A stretch of DNA of 64,000 nucleotides from Mytilisepta virgata (GCA_028015205.1 JAPWFG010000015.1:4030001-4094000), one strand, 5' to 3'. Counted from the first letter of the stretch, positions 33,236 through 45,412 are shown. Made by a program: numbers and translations. Notes: generated from the letters alone by a model not told the origin.

Positions 33236-33362
33236 TATTTCCCTTGCATTAGTGAAATATGAAGATTTGTTCACCCGGGAAAAGTCAGGGCTTGCCCGAG
33301 GCAAATATGACTTTTCGAGGGTGAACAAATCTTCATATTTCACTAATGCAATGGAAATTAAT
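33236..33362. mobile_element. Foldback MITE with about 50-bp arms
   Basis: TTTCCCTTGCATTAGTGAAA, TATGAAGATTTGTTCACCC and GGGAAAAGTCA on the left are mirrored by TGACTTTTCGAGGGTGAAC, AAATCTTCATA and TTTCACTAATGCAATGGAAA on the right, around a 'gggcttgcccgagg' loop. Confidence 0.75.
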
Positions 33363-34484
33363 GATTTATTCCAATACCCTTAGTGTAGTTTCTGAAAGGA
33401 AAAAATATATTTCAACAAGAACAAATTTTATGAAAAATAAACAATAATAAAATAACACACGGAAATGTTCCACATTTTCTTTTACTTCGGTAACATTAGT
33501 GTCAAAATAAATCGAGAGGGTGACACGATGATTTGTTACATGTCACGTGGGTTGCTCTAGACCAAATGATCTCATTACTATATTTAAATTTATATAGTGT
33601 AATATTTTTCATCTAAGTGGAAAAGAACCTGACTGCAAAGGTTTTCAGTGATATTATCCTCATATGACTCGTCCAGATATAACGAGAATACAATTAGTTG
33701 TTATATGTAATTATCCCAAATACATGCTGTGTTCATAGAGAATTAGTTCATTAGTTACATTAAAATAAATAACCCATTTTTTGTGTCACGAAAAGCAATT
33801 TATACACGTGTGTCCAATAAATATATTATAAATAACATTTGAACACATTTTTAAAATTATGTATACAAAATAAACCAGCAGTTAATGTGTTAATGAGTTA
33901 CTCGTGGGAAATAAATTTCATCATTACAGAAATTATACTGTATAGCAACATACAATTACAGAAAATTAAATATTAATAAAGAAGTCATATTGCCTTTGCG
34001 GGTACTAAGACTTGTTAATATTGAAGATATAGTTTACCATTCATTTTTATTTCAAATTTTGAGTATCTGAATGTTCATTAAAATTTTTTGAAGTGACTAA
34101 TTTTAATGAAATTACTATTAATAATATCACATAATTATTTTGTTAATACAAACGCAAATCAAATTGCATATTGGTGTTAAAATCGTACCTAAAAAGTAGG
34201 TTAGTATAAAAAACTACTTTGATTTTTTTTATAAATTTTTCCTACAACAAAAGTTACGTATTAGATTCATTATAGAATTTCTTGCTTTAAATTTTTAGAT
34301 TATAATGTTGCTTGTTGTGTTGGCATTCATTAATTTTTTTTCTTGTATTCACATCAGATTAATATATCATTTTAGCAGTGTTTTCTGTAGACATTAAAAT
34401 GTTAATGGGTTGATATCCAGGAACATTTAACCAGGATTGTGATTTTTACATTTTTTTTATTTAAACAATTTATTATTGGTGCTT
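33363..34484. other. Spacer, nothing recognised
   Basis: AT-rich, without a gene or clear repeat. Confidence 0.4.
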
Positions 34485-34924
34485 CCTAAGCTCTTTGTAT
34501 TGGACAAACATATGATATTGCATACGATAACACCAAAACCATTATTAGCAATCTTTGTATTGGACAAACGTATGCTATTGCATACGATAACACCAAAACT
34601 ATAATTAGCAATCTTTGTATTGGAAAATATATGATATTGCATACGATAACACCAAAACCATTATTAGCAATCTTTGTATTGGAAAAACATGATATTGCAT
34701 ACGATAACACCAACCCACTATTAGCAATCTTTGTACTGGAAAAAAAACATATGATATTGCATACGATAACACCAAAACCATTATTAGCAATCTTTGTATT
34801 GGAAAAACATATGATATTGCATACGATAACACCAACCCATTATTAGCAATCTTTGTACTGGAAAACATATGATATTTCATACGATAACATCAAAACCAAT
34901 ATTAGCATTCTTTGTATTGGAAAA
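34485..34924. repeat. 60-bp satellite, left block (about 7 units)
   Basis: The unit is built from CTTTGTATTGGACAAACATA, TGATATTGCATACGATAACA and CCAAAACCATTATTAGCAAT, repeated head to tail at about 60 bp. Units differ by 1 to 6 bp. Several overlapping ORFs in both strands are artefacts of the repeat (period divisible by three). The block stops at TTTGTATTGGAAAA where the LINE begins. Confidence 0.9.
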
Positions 34925-35130
34925 GATTAGTTTAAAAATATTTTATTTGCAAAATAAGATGCAAAAAGGATGAGACACAAGTTACACAAACTTCTTCTAC
35001 TAAACAATAATATACAATAGTATTTTAATGCATGCTAAAAATTAACTACTGTATACAAAAAGACTGTAATTAGGTATATGACAAAAGGGACAATGAAACG
35101 AAAAGAGATGTGTGTTGATGTGTGTGGATT

Positions 35131-38100
35131 TCAGAAGGATATAATCTTGATAATCAGGAATCGCTTTGATTTTTTTATGAAATCAAAAACATATTTGAAA
35201 ACCATTTCATTTTGTTCATTAGTAAGTAAATAACCACCCCTAGTTAAAAGATTTAAATCAAAGCTACAGCAGTCAGGTAACCAGTGTAAGCTTCTAACTA
35301 AATCATTATAAATATTTCTATTTAAAGGACATTTAAAAAAGAAATGATATGCATCTTCATATTTACTTCCACAGCGACAAGATGGGTCATCATTGATGTT
35401 GACTTTGTAAAGATCATAATTAAGAAATGAAGCTGAGCATCTAACTTGTGTTAGTATTATATCTAGTTTGCGGGGTCCGTATGAAAAGTGTCGAGGAACG
35501 GGTTCAATATCTCTAAAACTCGGTCTTTTTAGTGCGCGTTTGAATCTTGATATTGATTCGGCTTTACGTAAAGATAAATCAAGATTGTTCCATTCTTTAA
35601 TAGTGGAGGTATAAAAGATTCTCTAGTAGACGATAATCGAAAAAAGGAACAACAATATCACTACCATTCCTTAGGGGATAAGTTGTAATACTTTGTAGGT
35701 AAGGAGGTATCAAATTACACAAATAAGTTGGAGCATGACTATAATGTATGTTGTAAAACATTTGAAGTTTTCGTCTTTCCTACGGTCCATTAAGGTTTCC
35801 CATCCAATTTCTTTGTAGATTCGATTACTGTTTGTAAATATTGGTAAACCTGTGACTATTCGCGCAGCTTCAAGTTGTAGTTGTTCAAGCTTATTACAAT
35901 TACCCACCCCACAATTATCCCAGACTTCACAGGCATATTCAAATATAGGTCTTATATATATCAAATATAATTTCCAAGTTTTGTTTGCTCAGTTTGTATT
36001 TTAGTTTACGCAGAACATTCAAATGTTTTGAAATACTTAATATAGTATTATATATAACACCAATAGTGTTGATTCCATTTTGCATCACTACTGAGAGTTA
36101 TTCCTAAATGTTTGTGTGAACTAGATATTGGAATGGAAATTTTATTCAGGGAAAAGGTCAGAAATGGGGTTTCGTTATTTGAAAAAATCATTATTTCAGT
36201 TTTGTCGGGATTCAAGGACATAAGCCATTTCCTTGACCATTCGTCCAGCTCTTTCAAGTTGTGATCGATTACATTTTTTATTTGAAGTCCATCAGTAGTT
36301 GAATAGCTGAAAGAAGTGTCATCAGCAAATAGCCTACAAAGAGATATAAGAGTTTCATGTATATCATTGATGTAAATAAGGAAAAGTAAGGGATCAAGAA
36401 CAGATCCTTGAGGTACTCCGGCTAAAACATTACAAAGTGATGAAGACGAGTCTTTAAGTACCACCTTCTGTTTTCGACCCTTTAAATAGCTTTCGAACCA
36501 TTTCAATAGGTTTCCATCAATTCCATAAGATTTCATTTTATGTAATAGTCCATTATGACAGACTTTGTTGAATGCTTTGGAAAAATCACAAAATACAAAA
36601 CAACTGATTTCTTTTTTTTCAAGCAAATCTAAAATAATATTATCATATTATATATTTCTAACAATTGGTGTACAGTTGAATTTTTTGGGCGGAATCCAGA
36701 TTGATACTCATAAATTAAATTGTAGTGCTGAAGATGGTTGTAAATATATTTATATACAACTCGCTCCATCACTTTTCCAACACAGCTGATAAGCAATATA
36801 GGTCTACAATTCGAGGGTAATGATTCGTCACCCTTTTTGAAAATAGGAATAACATTTGAAATTTTCCATTGCGAGGAATATTTACATTCTCTCAAGGATC
36901 TATAAAATATAATTTTTAGAGATATTGCTACTTTTTCAGGACAAAACTTCAGCATTTTATGACTAATTACATCTGGACCTGACGCCTTGTTTGTATCTAG
37001 TATTTTAAGTATATCTATGATTTCCTCAGTGTCTATATTAATATCTTCCATTAAATATTCTACTTTTTTCTCGAAATACGGGAGTGGTACATGTTCGTCC
37101 TCTAACGATGACATTAAACTAAAATATGAATTGAGTACTTCACGCTTCTCGTCGTCACTATAAACAAAATCATCTAATTCTTCATCATGAATTATATTTT
37201 TTAGTGGTGGAATATTGTAGGAGATTTTATTTGATTTAATAAGCATTTTCATAATTTTCCAATAAGTTTTTGGACATGATACATTATCTAAAATAATATT
37301 GTCCAAGTTTTTTTCAAAAATTTCTTTTGCAACTTTTTAAAAATTATTGACCTTATTTTTCTGTTGTTTGTATTTTTTTTATATGTGTTTCATTTTTTAG
37401 TTTTTAAGGCAATTTTTCTAAATCGGGTACGTTTCCGAATTTCTTTCCGAAGTTCATTATTGAACCATGGACGGTCATTACTCCTTACGGTTACTAATTT
37501 TGTTGGAATGCACTCCCTTGCGATATCGAGGAATGTTGGAGTAACATTTTCACACATTTTGTCTACATTTTCGGAATCGCAAAAAAGTGCATTCCAATCT
37601 ACTGATTCTAATTGGTCAGACAGCTTCACTATGTCTGTTTTGTTATATAGCCAAACTTCTCTCTGGAATGACGTTAATTTTTTATTTGGGCATTTTATAA
37701 AGACAATTGGTGCGTCATGATCACTAATTAAAACATCCGTAAAAAGATAACTGATATTATCACTCAATATTATTGGATCTAGTAACGTGCTACTATGATT
37801 TGTCACTCTGGTTGGTTTATCTATAACATTTCTTAAATTAAACATATTTATTAAGTCAATTAGTTTATTATTATTTGCTTTGAAACTAACAATCCAAAGA
37901 TAATAAAGATCGCACCAGATATAGTAAATTTATACTATGCTGTATACGACGCATTTCAAGGATTTACCTCTCAACAGCAGCATTAAAACCGAAACATTTG
38001 GAAGACCAAAAACCAAACTGAAGGTCTGCGTTCAAATCTCCCGTAATAACAATGTTATTATTAATCTCGCAACCTAATTCAATTGCATGAGTTAGTCGGG

Positions 38101-38470
38101 TCCAATATTCCGAATCCATCCATTGAGACGATACGTATTATACAATAAAAAACTTTGACCTTTACCTCTAACTTCTACAAAAATAGTCTCATCCACGTGA
38201 TTTTCGAGTTCTTCCTTAGGAGATACGGCAATGTCATCTTTTGCAAAAATAAGAATCCCTCCTCCTGAATCATTCCTATCTTTACGGATTATTTTATTGG
38301 AGAATGAATCGAGTGTTAAATCAGCATTGCTAATACTTGCATTTAAGTGTTTCTGTTACAGTAACTATATCGAATTCTTCTGTGAAGTTCTCAAGGAAAT
38401 CAAGTTTGTTTCTTATACTACTTGCATATGGAAATTGAATTATCGGTAAAATTTAAACCTGTGTCTGTAC
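35131..38470 (-). pseudogene. LINE ORF2 (APE endonuclease, reverse transcriptase), broken
   Basis: Endonuclease: SIRNKLDFLENF and IVTVTET near 38400, GGGILIFAKDDIAVS near 38250, GDLNADLQ near 38035, a 131-bp insertion, then TLLDPIILSD and ISDHDAPIV (catalytic Ser-Asp-His) near 37730. Linker RSNDRPWFNNELR. RT: DTNKASGPDVISHKMLK, NVIPIFKKGD, NCRPILLISCVGKVMERV, YQSGFRPKNST, then FCDFSKAFNKVCH, GVPQGSVLDPLLFLIYIND and the catalytic FADD near 36320. C-terminal: YIRPIFEYACEVWDNC, LEQLQLEAARIVTGLP, SCRCGSKYEDAYHFFFKC finger, ending KRFLIIKIISF and stop TGA at 35133-35131. Frame changes near 36630, 36050 and 35640. Confidence 0.82.
37889..38019 (+). repeat. Short-ORF dispersed repeat, copy d, inserted in the LINE endonuclease
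   Basis: From CAATCCAAAGATAATAAAG to GAAGACCAAAAACCAAACT; the interrupted LINE sequence continues on both sides. AGTTT (minus strand) occurs at both junctions and could be a 5-bp target duplication. The 3' part of the repeat is missing. Confidence 0.7.
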
Positions 38471-39554
38471 TATCATGTTCGGGCCCAGGGTTGGTTTCGA
38501 GCAACAGAAAGATGATATTTACATGAGGATTAAAGCTTTGCAGAGAAAAGAGTGAGACGACGAGAAGAGTGCACCGTAAATTCGTAAGTAGTATTTAGAG
38601 ATATTGATCGGTACTAATATTATATGTCGAGTTATTCCATTTTATATTGCCTATATTAAAAAGTCCAATAGCTGCCTGTAGTCTTCTATACAATTACCCA
38701 TTAGGAAATAATGTATATTGACAGACTAGAGGACAGTTTTCATACGAAATCCACACACATCACAAAAATAAAATACACTATATATTTGTTGATATACACA
38801 TAGGTGAGAAAAAAATAGCTAGAACATTGAACATAGATGTATAATGGAACAGATAAAGAAAGAATATGGGATTTTTTTTTTATATAAAAATCTTAACAAA
38901 ATTCATAAATGAGATGAAATGGCAATATTGAAATAATTTAGTTTTGGTTTTATATGGATACCTAATATGCAGACCAATAAGAGCCGAATGTCTATTTATT
39001 TTTAAGATCAAGTAGACATTCGTATAATAGCATAAATATAAATCGTACTATGTACACAAGTCCGGGACACAAGTTATCTATAGTGAACATGAATATATAT
39101 GACTAATAACAAAAATTACAATAGCCTATACTAACAACACATTCATTTTTTTTCTTCAGGTTTTGAGCTACATTAATTTATCGGGTAAGTTATGCTGGAC
39201 GTAATACTATTTTGAGATTATCCCCGATGTTTAAGACAGGCATTCTGAAATTTGGACATTTTCTATTAAGTCATATTTTGTTTATATTGGATCTTTGATA
39301 AATCAAAATCGTTTCCTTTTAAGATGTAAATTTAAACAAACAATGCAATGACTTTACCTCAGAGAGGAAACGGTAATCACTTTATTATCCCCGTGGGGGT
39401 CCATTAATTGCATATTCAAATCAGTACATGTATAATTAAGTATAAATCAACAACCAGAGAAAAAATACTAGCATAGTATTACATTTAAACATCTTTGAAA
39501 TATTTCAATAGATTATATCACACAGAACGTATACAGTTCGGTTTTATTATTCGC

Positions 39555-40636
39555 GGTCTGAATCATTTGTCAATTCGTTTTCTGGAATGTTAACCACCTA
39601 GGGCTGAATGAACCTAACATCATCATAGTTGTTAATGACTTTTGTTCGACTATTTTCAGTTTACATAGCAAAAATCCGCCTTTCAGTTGTCCAATACGCA
39701 TGAATTTCACCTTTGCACCTCATTCTCGCAAGTTCTTTAACTAGCCCATTTTTGTACTCTGTCAAATTTTCTGTTGTGAAGATCCCCTCTGGGTCATCTT
39801 TCAGTGATGTTTTGTTGGTGTAAACTCTTTGTCGAGTACGATATGACAAGAAGCGCACTATTACCTGAGACTTGCCATTATTAACCTTTCTTATTACATG
39901 AGACCTGCTGATTTCATCCATGGTTAGACTGAGACCAAGTTTATCATTGCAGACATCTAACACCAATTGATCTGTATTTACAGGATGGATGATATTACCA
40001 CGATCATTTACAGGAACTTTGAGGTTATGGAATCGAAGACTAGTGCGTCTTGAGTATTGTTCTTGATTTTATAGTCTTACCTCTAACTCTGAAACCGTTC
40101 TGTACAAAGATTCCACTTCATTTTCCTGTTCTCGTAGGGTTTTGATTTGATCACTTATTTTCGATTCTAATCCATGGATGGTAATAATTACATGTTTTTT
40201 GTTTCAAATTATCTATTGATTTTCCTTGAGTGTTCACTTTTTCAATCAGTGGTTTCATATGAATTTCAACACATTCTTTATCCTGTGTTTCAATAATAGA
40301 TTCAATATTTTTGGCAATGTTTTGTGACAACACTGGAATAACTTGGTCTAAGACCTCAGGACTGCTTAGGGCTTCCAGGACTTTATCGGCAATAGATTTT
40401 TTGGAAACAGAAGTTATTTTTTAACCGAGATCACGTAAGTCTCCAATGGAATTTCTGCGACGTATTTGTCGTGTTACATGTCGCTGTAATGCTGGTAATT
40501 TATCCGGACTTTCAGGCACAGACCTTTTATTAGTACCTTGAGTTTGTGAAGGAAGGTTGGCTGTGATGAAGTAAATAAAGTGTCAATATCGTGAGCATTG
40601 TTTACACTACTGGATGCGTGCATATTGTCATCCATT
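39555..40636 (-). pseudogene. LINE ORF1 (coiled coil plus RRM-like RNA-binding protein)
   Basis: Starts at ATG 40636 (MDDNMHASSSVNNAHDID). After a frameshift near 40560 it reads KRSVPESPDKLPALQRHVTR and RRRNSIGDLRDLG, a stop, then a coiled-coil stretch (VLEALSSPEVLDQVIPVLSQ, NIESIIETQD, VNTQGKSIDNLKQ). After another break it reads QEQYSRRTSLRFHNL, the entry to the RRM-like domain of L1-type ORF1 proteins, then the open block 39966-39661 with ISRSHVIRK, QVIVRFLSYRTRQRVY and EGIFTTENLTEYKNGLVKEL. In intact elements this protein packages LINE RNA. At least three disabling changes. Confidence 0.72.
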
Positions 40637-40842
40637 TTGTTATGCAAGGCCACTTGTTTACTTTTCAAAAGAATAAATACTGCTTATTATGATCTTAAAA
40701 GCTCCTATTTAGATAGTACAATCAAGTTTACACTGCCCTACCAAATTTCGGTGCATAATATTTAAGTTATCCTGTTTAAATTCCCGTTTCTTTAGGAGCA
40801 ATATTTACATGTCTTTCTTCATTAGCGCATGCCCAATTCTAC

Positions 40843-41660
40843 ATATGATATGCATACGATAACGCCAAAACCATTATTAGCAATTTTTGTATTTGAAAAA
40901 CATATGATATTGCATACGATTACACCAAAACCATTATTAGCAATCTTTGTATTGGAAAAACATATGATACTGCATACGAAAACACCAACCCATTATTAGC
41001 AATCTTTGTATTGGACAAACATGATATTGCATACGATAACACCAAAATCATTATTAACAATATTTGTATTGGACAAACATATAATATTGCATACGATAAC
41101 ACCAAAACCATTATTAGCAATCGTTTCGGTTTTAATGCTGCTGATGAGAGGTAACTCCTTGAAATGTGTCGTATACAGCATAGGATAAATTTACTATATC
41201 TAATATTAGTATCTTTGGATTTTTATTTTGAAACTCCTGGGACGATGCCTCTGCATGGTGGATCCTAGGTCCCCGAGGGTATTCGCCAACCCAGTCGTCA
41301 GACTTGTCTGACATGATTATTCATTGATTTGTTACAGAAATTACCAGTATTTAGCAAAATTCAAAATACTAAGGGTTCCTTGTATTGCACATGGTAGATC
41401 TCCTTAGCTGACATTTGGCTTTCTATTTCGGTATTTGTGGTTATGAGTACTTCTTGTTTAAAATAAGTTTGGTTTTTGGTCTTCCAAATGTTTCGGTTTT
41501 AATGCTGCTGATGAGAGGTAACTCCTTGAAATGCGTCGTATACATCATAGTATAAATTTACTATATTTAATATTAATATCTTTGGATTGTTATTTTGTAT
41601 TGGACAAACATAAGCAGGATATTGCATACGATAACACCAAAACCAGTATTAGCTGCTAGC
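40843..41660. repeat. 60-bp satellite, right block, interrupted
   Basis: About five units from 40843 to 41122 and a further partial unit at 41594-41655, same sequence and orientation as 34485-34924. The interruption is copy e of the short-ORF repeat. Confidence 0.88.
41123..41593 (-). repeat. Short-ORF dispersed repeat, copy e, partial tandem
   Basis: On the minus strand, a full unit from 41597 (AACAATCCAAAGATATTAAT) through the MLY frame, 'gacgactgggttggcgaata' and 'catcgtcccaggagtttc', then a second unit starts at 41218 (ATCCAAAGATACTAATATT) and stops at AAAACCGAAAC where satellite resumes. Monomer length is therefore about 380 bp. The satellite halves on each side (AGCAATC and TTTGTATTGG) join perfectly, so it is an insertion without loss. 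Confidence 0.75.
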
Positions 41661-43685
41661 TATAACACCTTGATTGGCAAAAATAATAATAATAATTAAA
41701 AACATTAATGAAAATGTTTGAAAGTACATGTGAAAAATATCGTCCTCGTGCAGTGGGCTGTCCGTAGATAATTTTAAGCTTTTCCTTTTATTAATTAGGT
41801 CTGTTTCACGACATTCTGACTATTATCTTATCTTCTTCTTCTCCAGGAATATCCACCCTATGTAATGGGTCACTGTCAAATGACATATTAAAAATGATGT
41901 GCGCATACGTATTTACACTGAACTATCATAATTTAATTTATTTTAAATTGTAAGACAATTTGATTGGTTGTTAATGGTTGAGTAAGTTAGATTATCTTGT
42001 ATAATTTACCGCTTGGGTACTGTGACGCCACCAGCGCATTACTTTGCAGGGTTAGGAAAACATTCCTGGAATTAACTTTATCTATCTATGTTGAATTGTA
42101 AACCTCTACCTTACATTCTGATTATTTGTATTGTGAATGTTTGTATATTCTTTATACCTTCATGACCTTTATTTATTGGTTATTGAGAAATATAGAATCT
42201 AAATCCGCAGCCTGCGATTAAAAGAGTCCCGAGTTCAATACGTTATTCAAATGATTTTACCTGTTTGGGTCATAAAATTTTGGAAAATATTTTTTTATTA
42301 GGTCTGTTATACATTTTGGAACAGGTTATACTTATATAACGTTCTTTGGTCAGTTTACTCTTCAACTGCCTTAAAGAAGGTTATAAAAGATTAACCTGTT
42401 GCAAAACTGAAAACAGCCCATACGTGTCTGGTCACTGCCCAAGATATATCTGATTCCGGGTTCCGTTCGCGTTTAAGGATCTGTATGGCTAATTGGCTAC
42501 ATTCGTCGTACTATCACAGCACACTTCATGAAACTGGAAGATTTGTTGAAAGATATTTATCAATATTTTTGTATTTGCAGATTGACTGACCGCCAAGAAA
42601 TCGTTTTATGCTTTGTTTGTTACCATGTGACTACAATTAAACTTGTATTTATCTCTAAACATTCGTTTACTCGATTTGAGATTGCATTTTTAGTCAGACA
42701 GAATAAAAGCAAAACTCAAAACAATGTCATTTAGTTAATTTTTTGATAATTACAGAAAATTACTTTAACATTTATTTTACTAGAAAGAAAAAAATCAATT
42801 ATAGATAAAATTTATAAGATTTTCTTGTTAGAAAAAGGCTTATAAAGTTGGGTGAATCTTGGACAATCTAAACTGTCACTGGTTTTGGAAAAAAATCTGA
42901 ACAAATAATTAACAGAAGGCAATTGCTTTTTCTTCTTAGTAATATCGGTATTGTTTTAATATTGAAACGAAAACCCAACGCATTAATGCATATTTCACAT
43001 AATTTCACCAATTTTACCTTTATAAAGGGAGACAATTATCAATTGCACTCAAATATACTCTCTATAACCACATGAAATAATGTTATGCATTATAATGTTA
43101 TTTGGTTTCACTATTGTCTACTGATTTATGTAAACTGATGCTGAGACAATGCAAACAAGAACCAATAACGTTTAAGTTATCTGCTGTGATTCAATAACTC
43201 CATACAGAGAAAATAACTAAAATAAACTTTAATGTATTCAAAGTCAATATTCTTCCTTGGATGACGAGTGCGATTAAAGTGGTTTGTACATGTATAATAA
43301 AAATAATATCAGTAATATAAACCAGCTAGAATTGACTGCAGACAATTTAATGAGTTGACAAAGAGAAAGACAAAAAAAAACTTCACGTTAATTATCATAT
43401 ATGTTAAAAATATAAATAAATCTTTTAAAAATCAACATCAAAATGTGATAAACTAAGTGTACTTGGCCAAAAAAGGGTGGCCAAACGCCGCTAATTTTTA
43501 CTTTTATAGATATTTATGACCCATATGCTCTGATAGAGCTCGCTGGGCTCACTATAATATAGTCAACAATCGTAGCTAGCTATTGTTGAACATTATCTAG
43601 CTATCGTTAAACACTGGAAAACTTTTCGACAACATGTATGTCATTTTGTCAGCTTTGCCATGAAGAAAAGCTATATAATTACACA
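41661..43685. other. Spacer, nothing recognised
   Basis: AT-rich sequence with only short ORFs lacking protein character (for example 42528-42734) and no visible repeats. Confidence 0.4.
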
Positions 43686-43689
43686 TAAT

Positions 43690-44440
43690 ATTATCCCCGG
43701 TGTCATATGGTATTTGAATCCACGTAAGAAATTCATTTTTACATGGTTAAGGGGGTTAAAATACCATGGCAGATAAACTTTCAAATATTGCATGGGGTTC
43801 ATTTTTATATTGTTAGGAGAGGGGGTTAAATACCAGGACACATAAACCTTTAAATTACAGTGGGGTCATGTTTCCATGCTTAATACATGTAGGTGGGGAG
43901 GCGTGTTTAAAATGGTAAACATTTAAATATAACATTTTCCCATGATTGGGGGTTAAAATATCATGGTAGATGGACATTTAAATCACAGGAGGTTCATTTT
44001 TCCATGGTAAGTGGTTTTAAAGTACCATGGTATTACATAGGGTTCATTTTCCCATGGATTGGGTGGTTGAAATACCATGACAGATAAACTTTTAAATATC
44101 ACATGGGGTTCATTTTTTAATGGTTAGGGGGGTTTACGTACCATGGCAGATAAACTTTCAAATTACACGGGCTTCATTTTTTCATGCTAAGAAAGGGAGA
44201 GGGGTTAAAATACTATGACAGATAAACTTATAACTTACATGGGATTCATGTTTTCCGTGCTTAAAATGGGGTGTTGAAATACCATGGCAGACAAACGTTT
44301 GAATATTACAGCGGGTTCATTTCCCCTTGTTCCAATGTTATTGGGGGTACCATACCATGACAGATAAACTTTTAAGTTACAAGGAGTTTTTTCCGCGGTA
44401 ATAGGGTTAAGATACCATGGCAGATAAACTTTAAATATTA
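43690..44440 (+). repeat. Degenerate tandem array, about 65-bp unit
   Basis: 'ggggttaaaataccatggca', 'gataaacttttaaatatta' and 'catggggttcattttttcat' recur about 11 times at irregular 58-75 bp spacing (anchor near 43774, 43838, 44080, 44146, 44216, 44286, 44360, 44418). No coding frame. Confidence 0.8.
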
Positions 44441-44559
44441 CAGAGGCTTTCCAAAATAAAAAAGGAAATTCTTGGATGTCCTTTTTACCGGTATGAAATT
44501 GAAAAATTCCATCAAAATGGCAAAAACAACATTTTTAGTCCGTTTATTTGTTTAAATTG

Positions 44560-45240
44560 GTGATATATTTCAGAAAAGGTAAAATCCAAAGAATAAATTT
44601 ATTCCAAAGTAACAATAAATATACTATTAACATTAAAGTTCATTATAAAATGTATCTTCCTGAGACAAATATATCAGAATAAATTTATTCTTGGGTCATG
44701 AACAATTTCAAAGCTAACTGCTTGTAGACTGAGAATAAATTTATTCTTACCTCTGATATGACCCAACTTTAGTAATAGCCATCTTAATTGTTTTGTTGAG
44801 AATAAATTTATTCTTAAAATCTGAGTTTACAATCTACTTTTCCAGAGAATAAATTTCTTCTTTAAATCCATATGTACAATCTTCTTTTTCCGGGAATAAA
44901 TTTATTCTTTAAATCCAAATGTACAATCTTCTTTTTCAGGGAATAAATTTATTCTTTAAATCTAAATGTACAATCTTCTTTTTCCGGGAATAAATTTATT
45001 CTTTAAATCCAAATGTACAATCTTCTTTTTCAGGGAATAAATTTATTCTTTAAATCTAAATGTACAATCTTCTTTTTCCGGGAATAAATTTATTCTTTAA
45101 ATCCAAATGTACAATCTACTTTTTCAGAGAATAAATTTATTCTTTAAACACCAAGCTACAATCTTCTTTTTCAGGGAATAAATTTATTCCCAAATACAAA
45201 TATACAATCTTGTTATGGTAAAAATAAATTTTTTCTTTAA
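44560..45240. repeat. 47-bp tandem array carrying the palindrome GAATAAATTTATTC
   Basis: From 44890 to 45180 the units are exactly 47 bp (GAATAAATTTATTC at 44894, 44941, 44988 and on), with degenerate units from 44590 before and to 45240 after. Each unit holds a perfect 14-bp palindrome followed by 'tttaaatccaaatgtacaat' and 'cttctttttc'. Two unit types (ccggg..tcc and caggg..tct) alternate, giving a 94-bp higher-order repeat. Confidence 0.9.
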
Positions 45241-45308
45241 TTTTGATGTACAAAGACAATTTATGTATTCCTAGCACACATTATTTTTTCTTATCTTCAT
45301 CATCATTC

Positions 45309-45412
45309 AAAACATTTAAATTGGTATTTGCCGCTTCTCTGCCAAGCATACAGCATCTGCATTGTAGGAGTAAGAGCAAAGAACTGGTCAGCTCGGTGTC
45401 AGTATAATGTAC
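45309..45412 (+). repeat. tRNA-derived SINE body, 5'-truncated
   Basis: 'aaacatttaaattggtattt', 'gtaggagtaagagcaaagaa' and 'gtcagtataatgt' match 11320-11415. The tRNA-like head is absent. Confidence 0.65.

Larger units (their letters stand above)
34925..40842 (-). mobile_element. Near-complete two-ORF LINE (jockey/CR1-like group), decayed
   Basis: An insertion of about 5.9 kb in minus orientation: 5' UTR (40842-40670), ORF1 (about 40636-39555), inter-ORF region (about 39555-38470), ORF2 with APE-type endonuclease, reverse transcriptase and C-terminal finger (about 38470-35131), and a 3' UTR with AATAAA near its end (about 34945). It is bounded on both sides by the same 60-bp satellite: the left block stops at TTTGTATTGGAAAA and the right block resumes at ATATGAT-TGCATACG, which read together restore one satellite unit. 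Frameshifts, stops and a 131-bp insertion make it inactive. The clade is a guess from ORF2 motifs. Confidence 0.82.

Noticed and set aside
34457..34880. Overlapping 60-90 aa ORFs on both strands
   Set aside because: They are produced by the 60-bp satellite, whose period is a multiple of three, and have no independent protein character.
34485..41660. CRISPR-like array of regular repeats
   Set aside because: Repeats are contiguous with no unique spacers, and the genome is eukaryotic.
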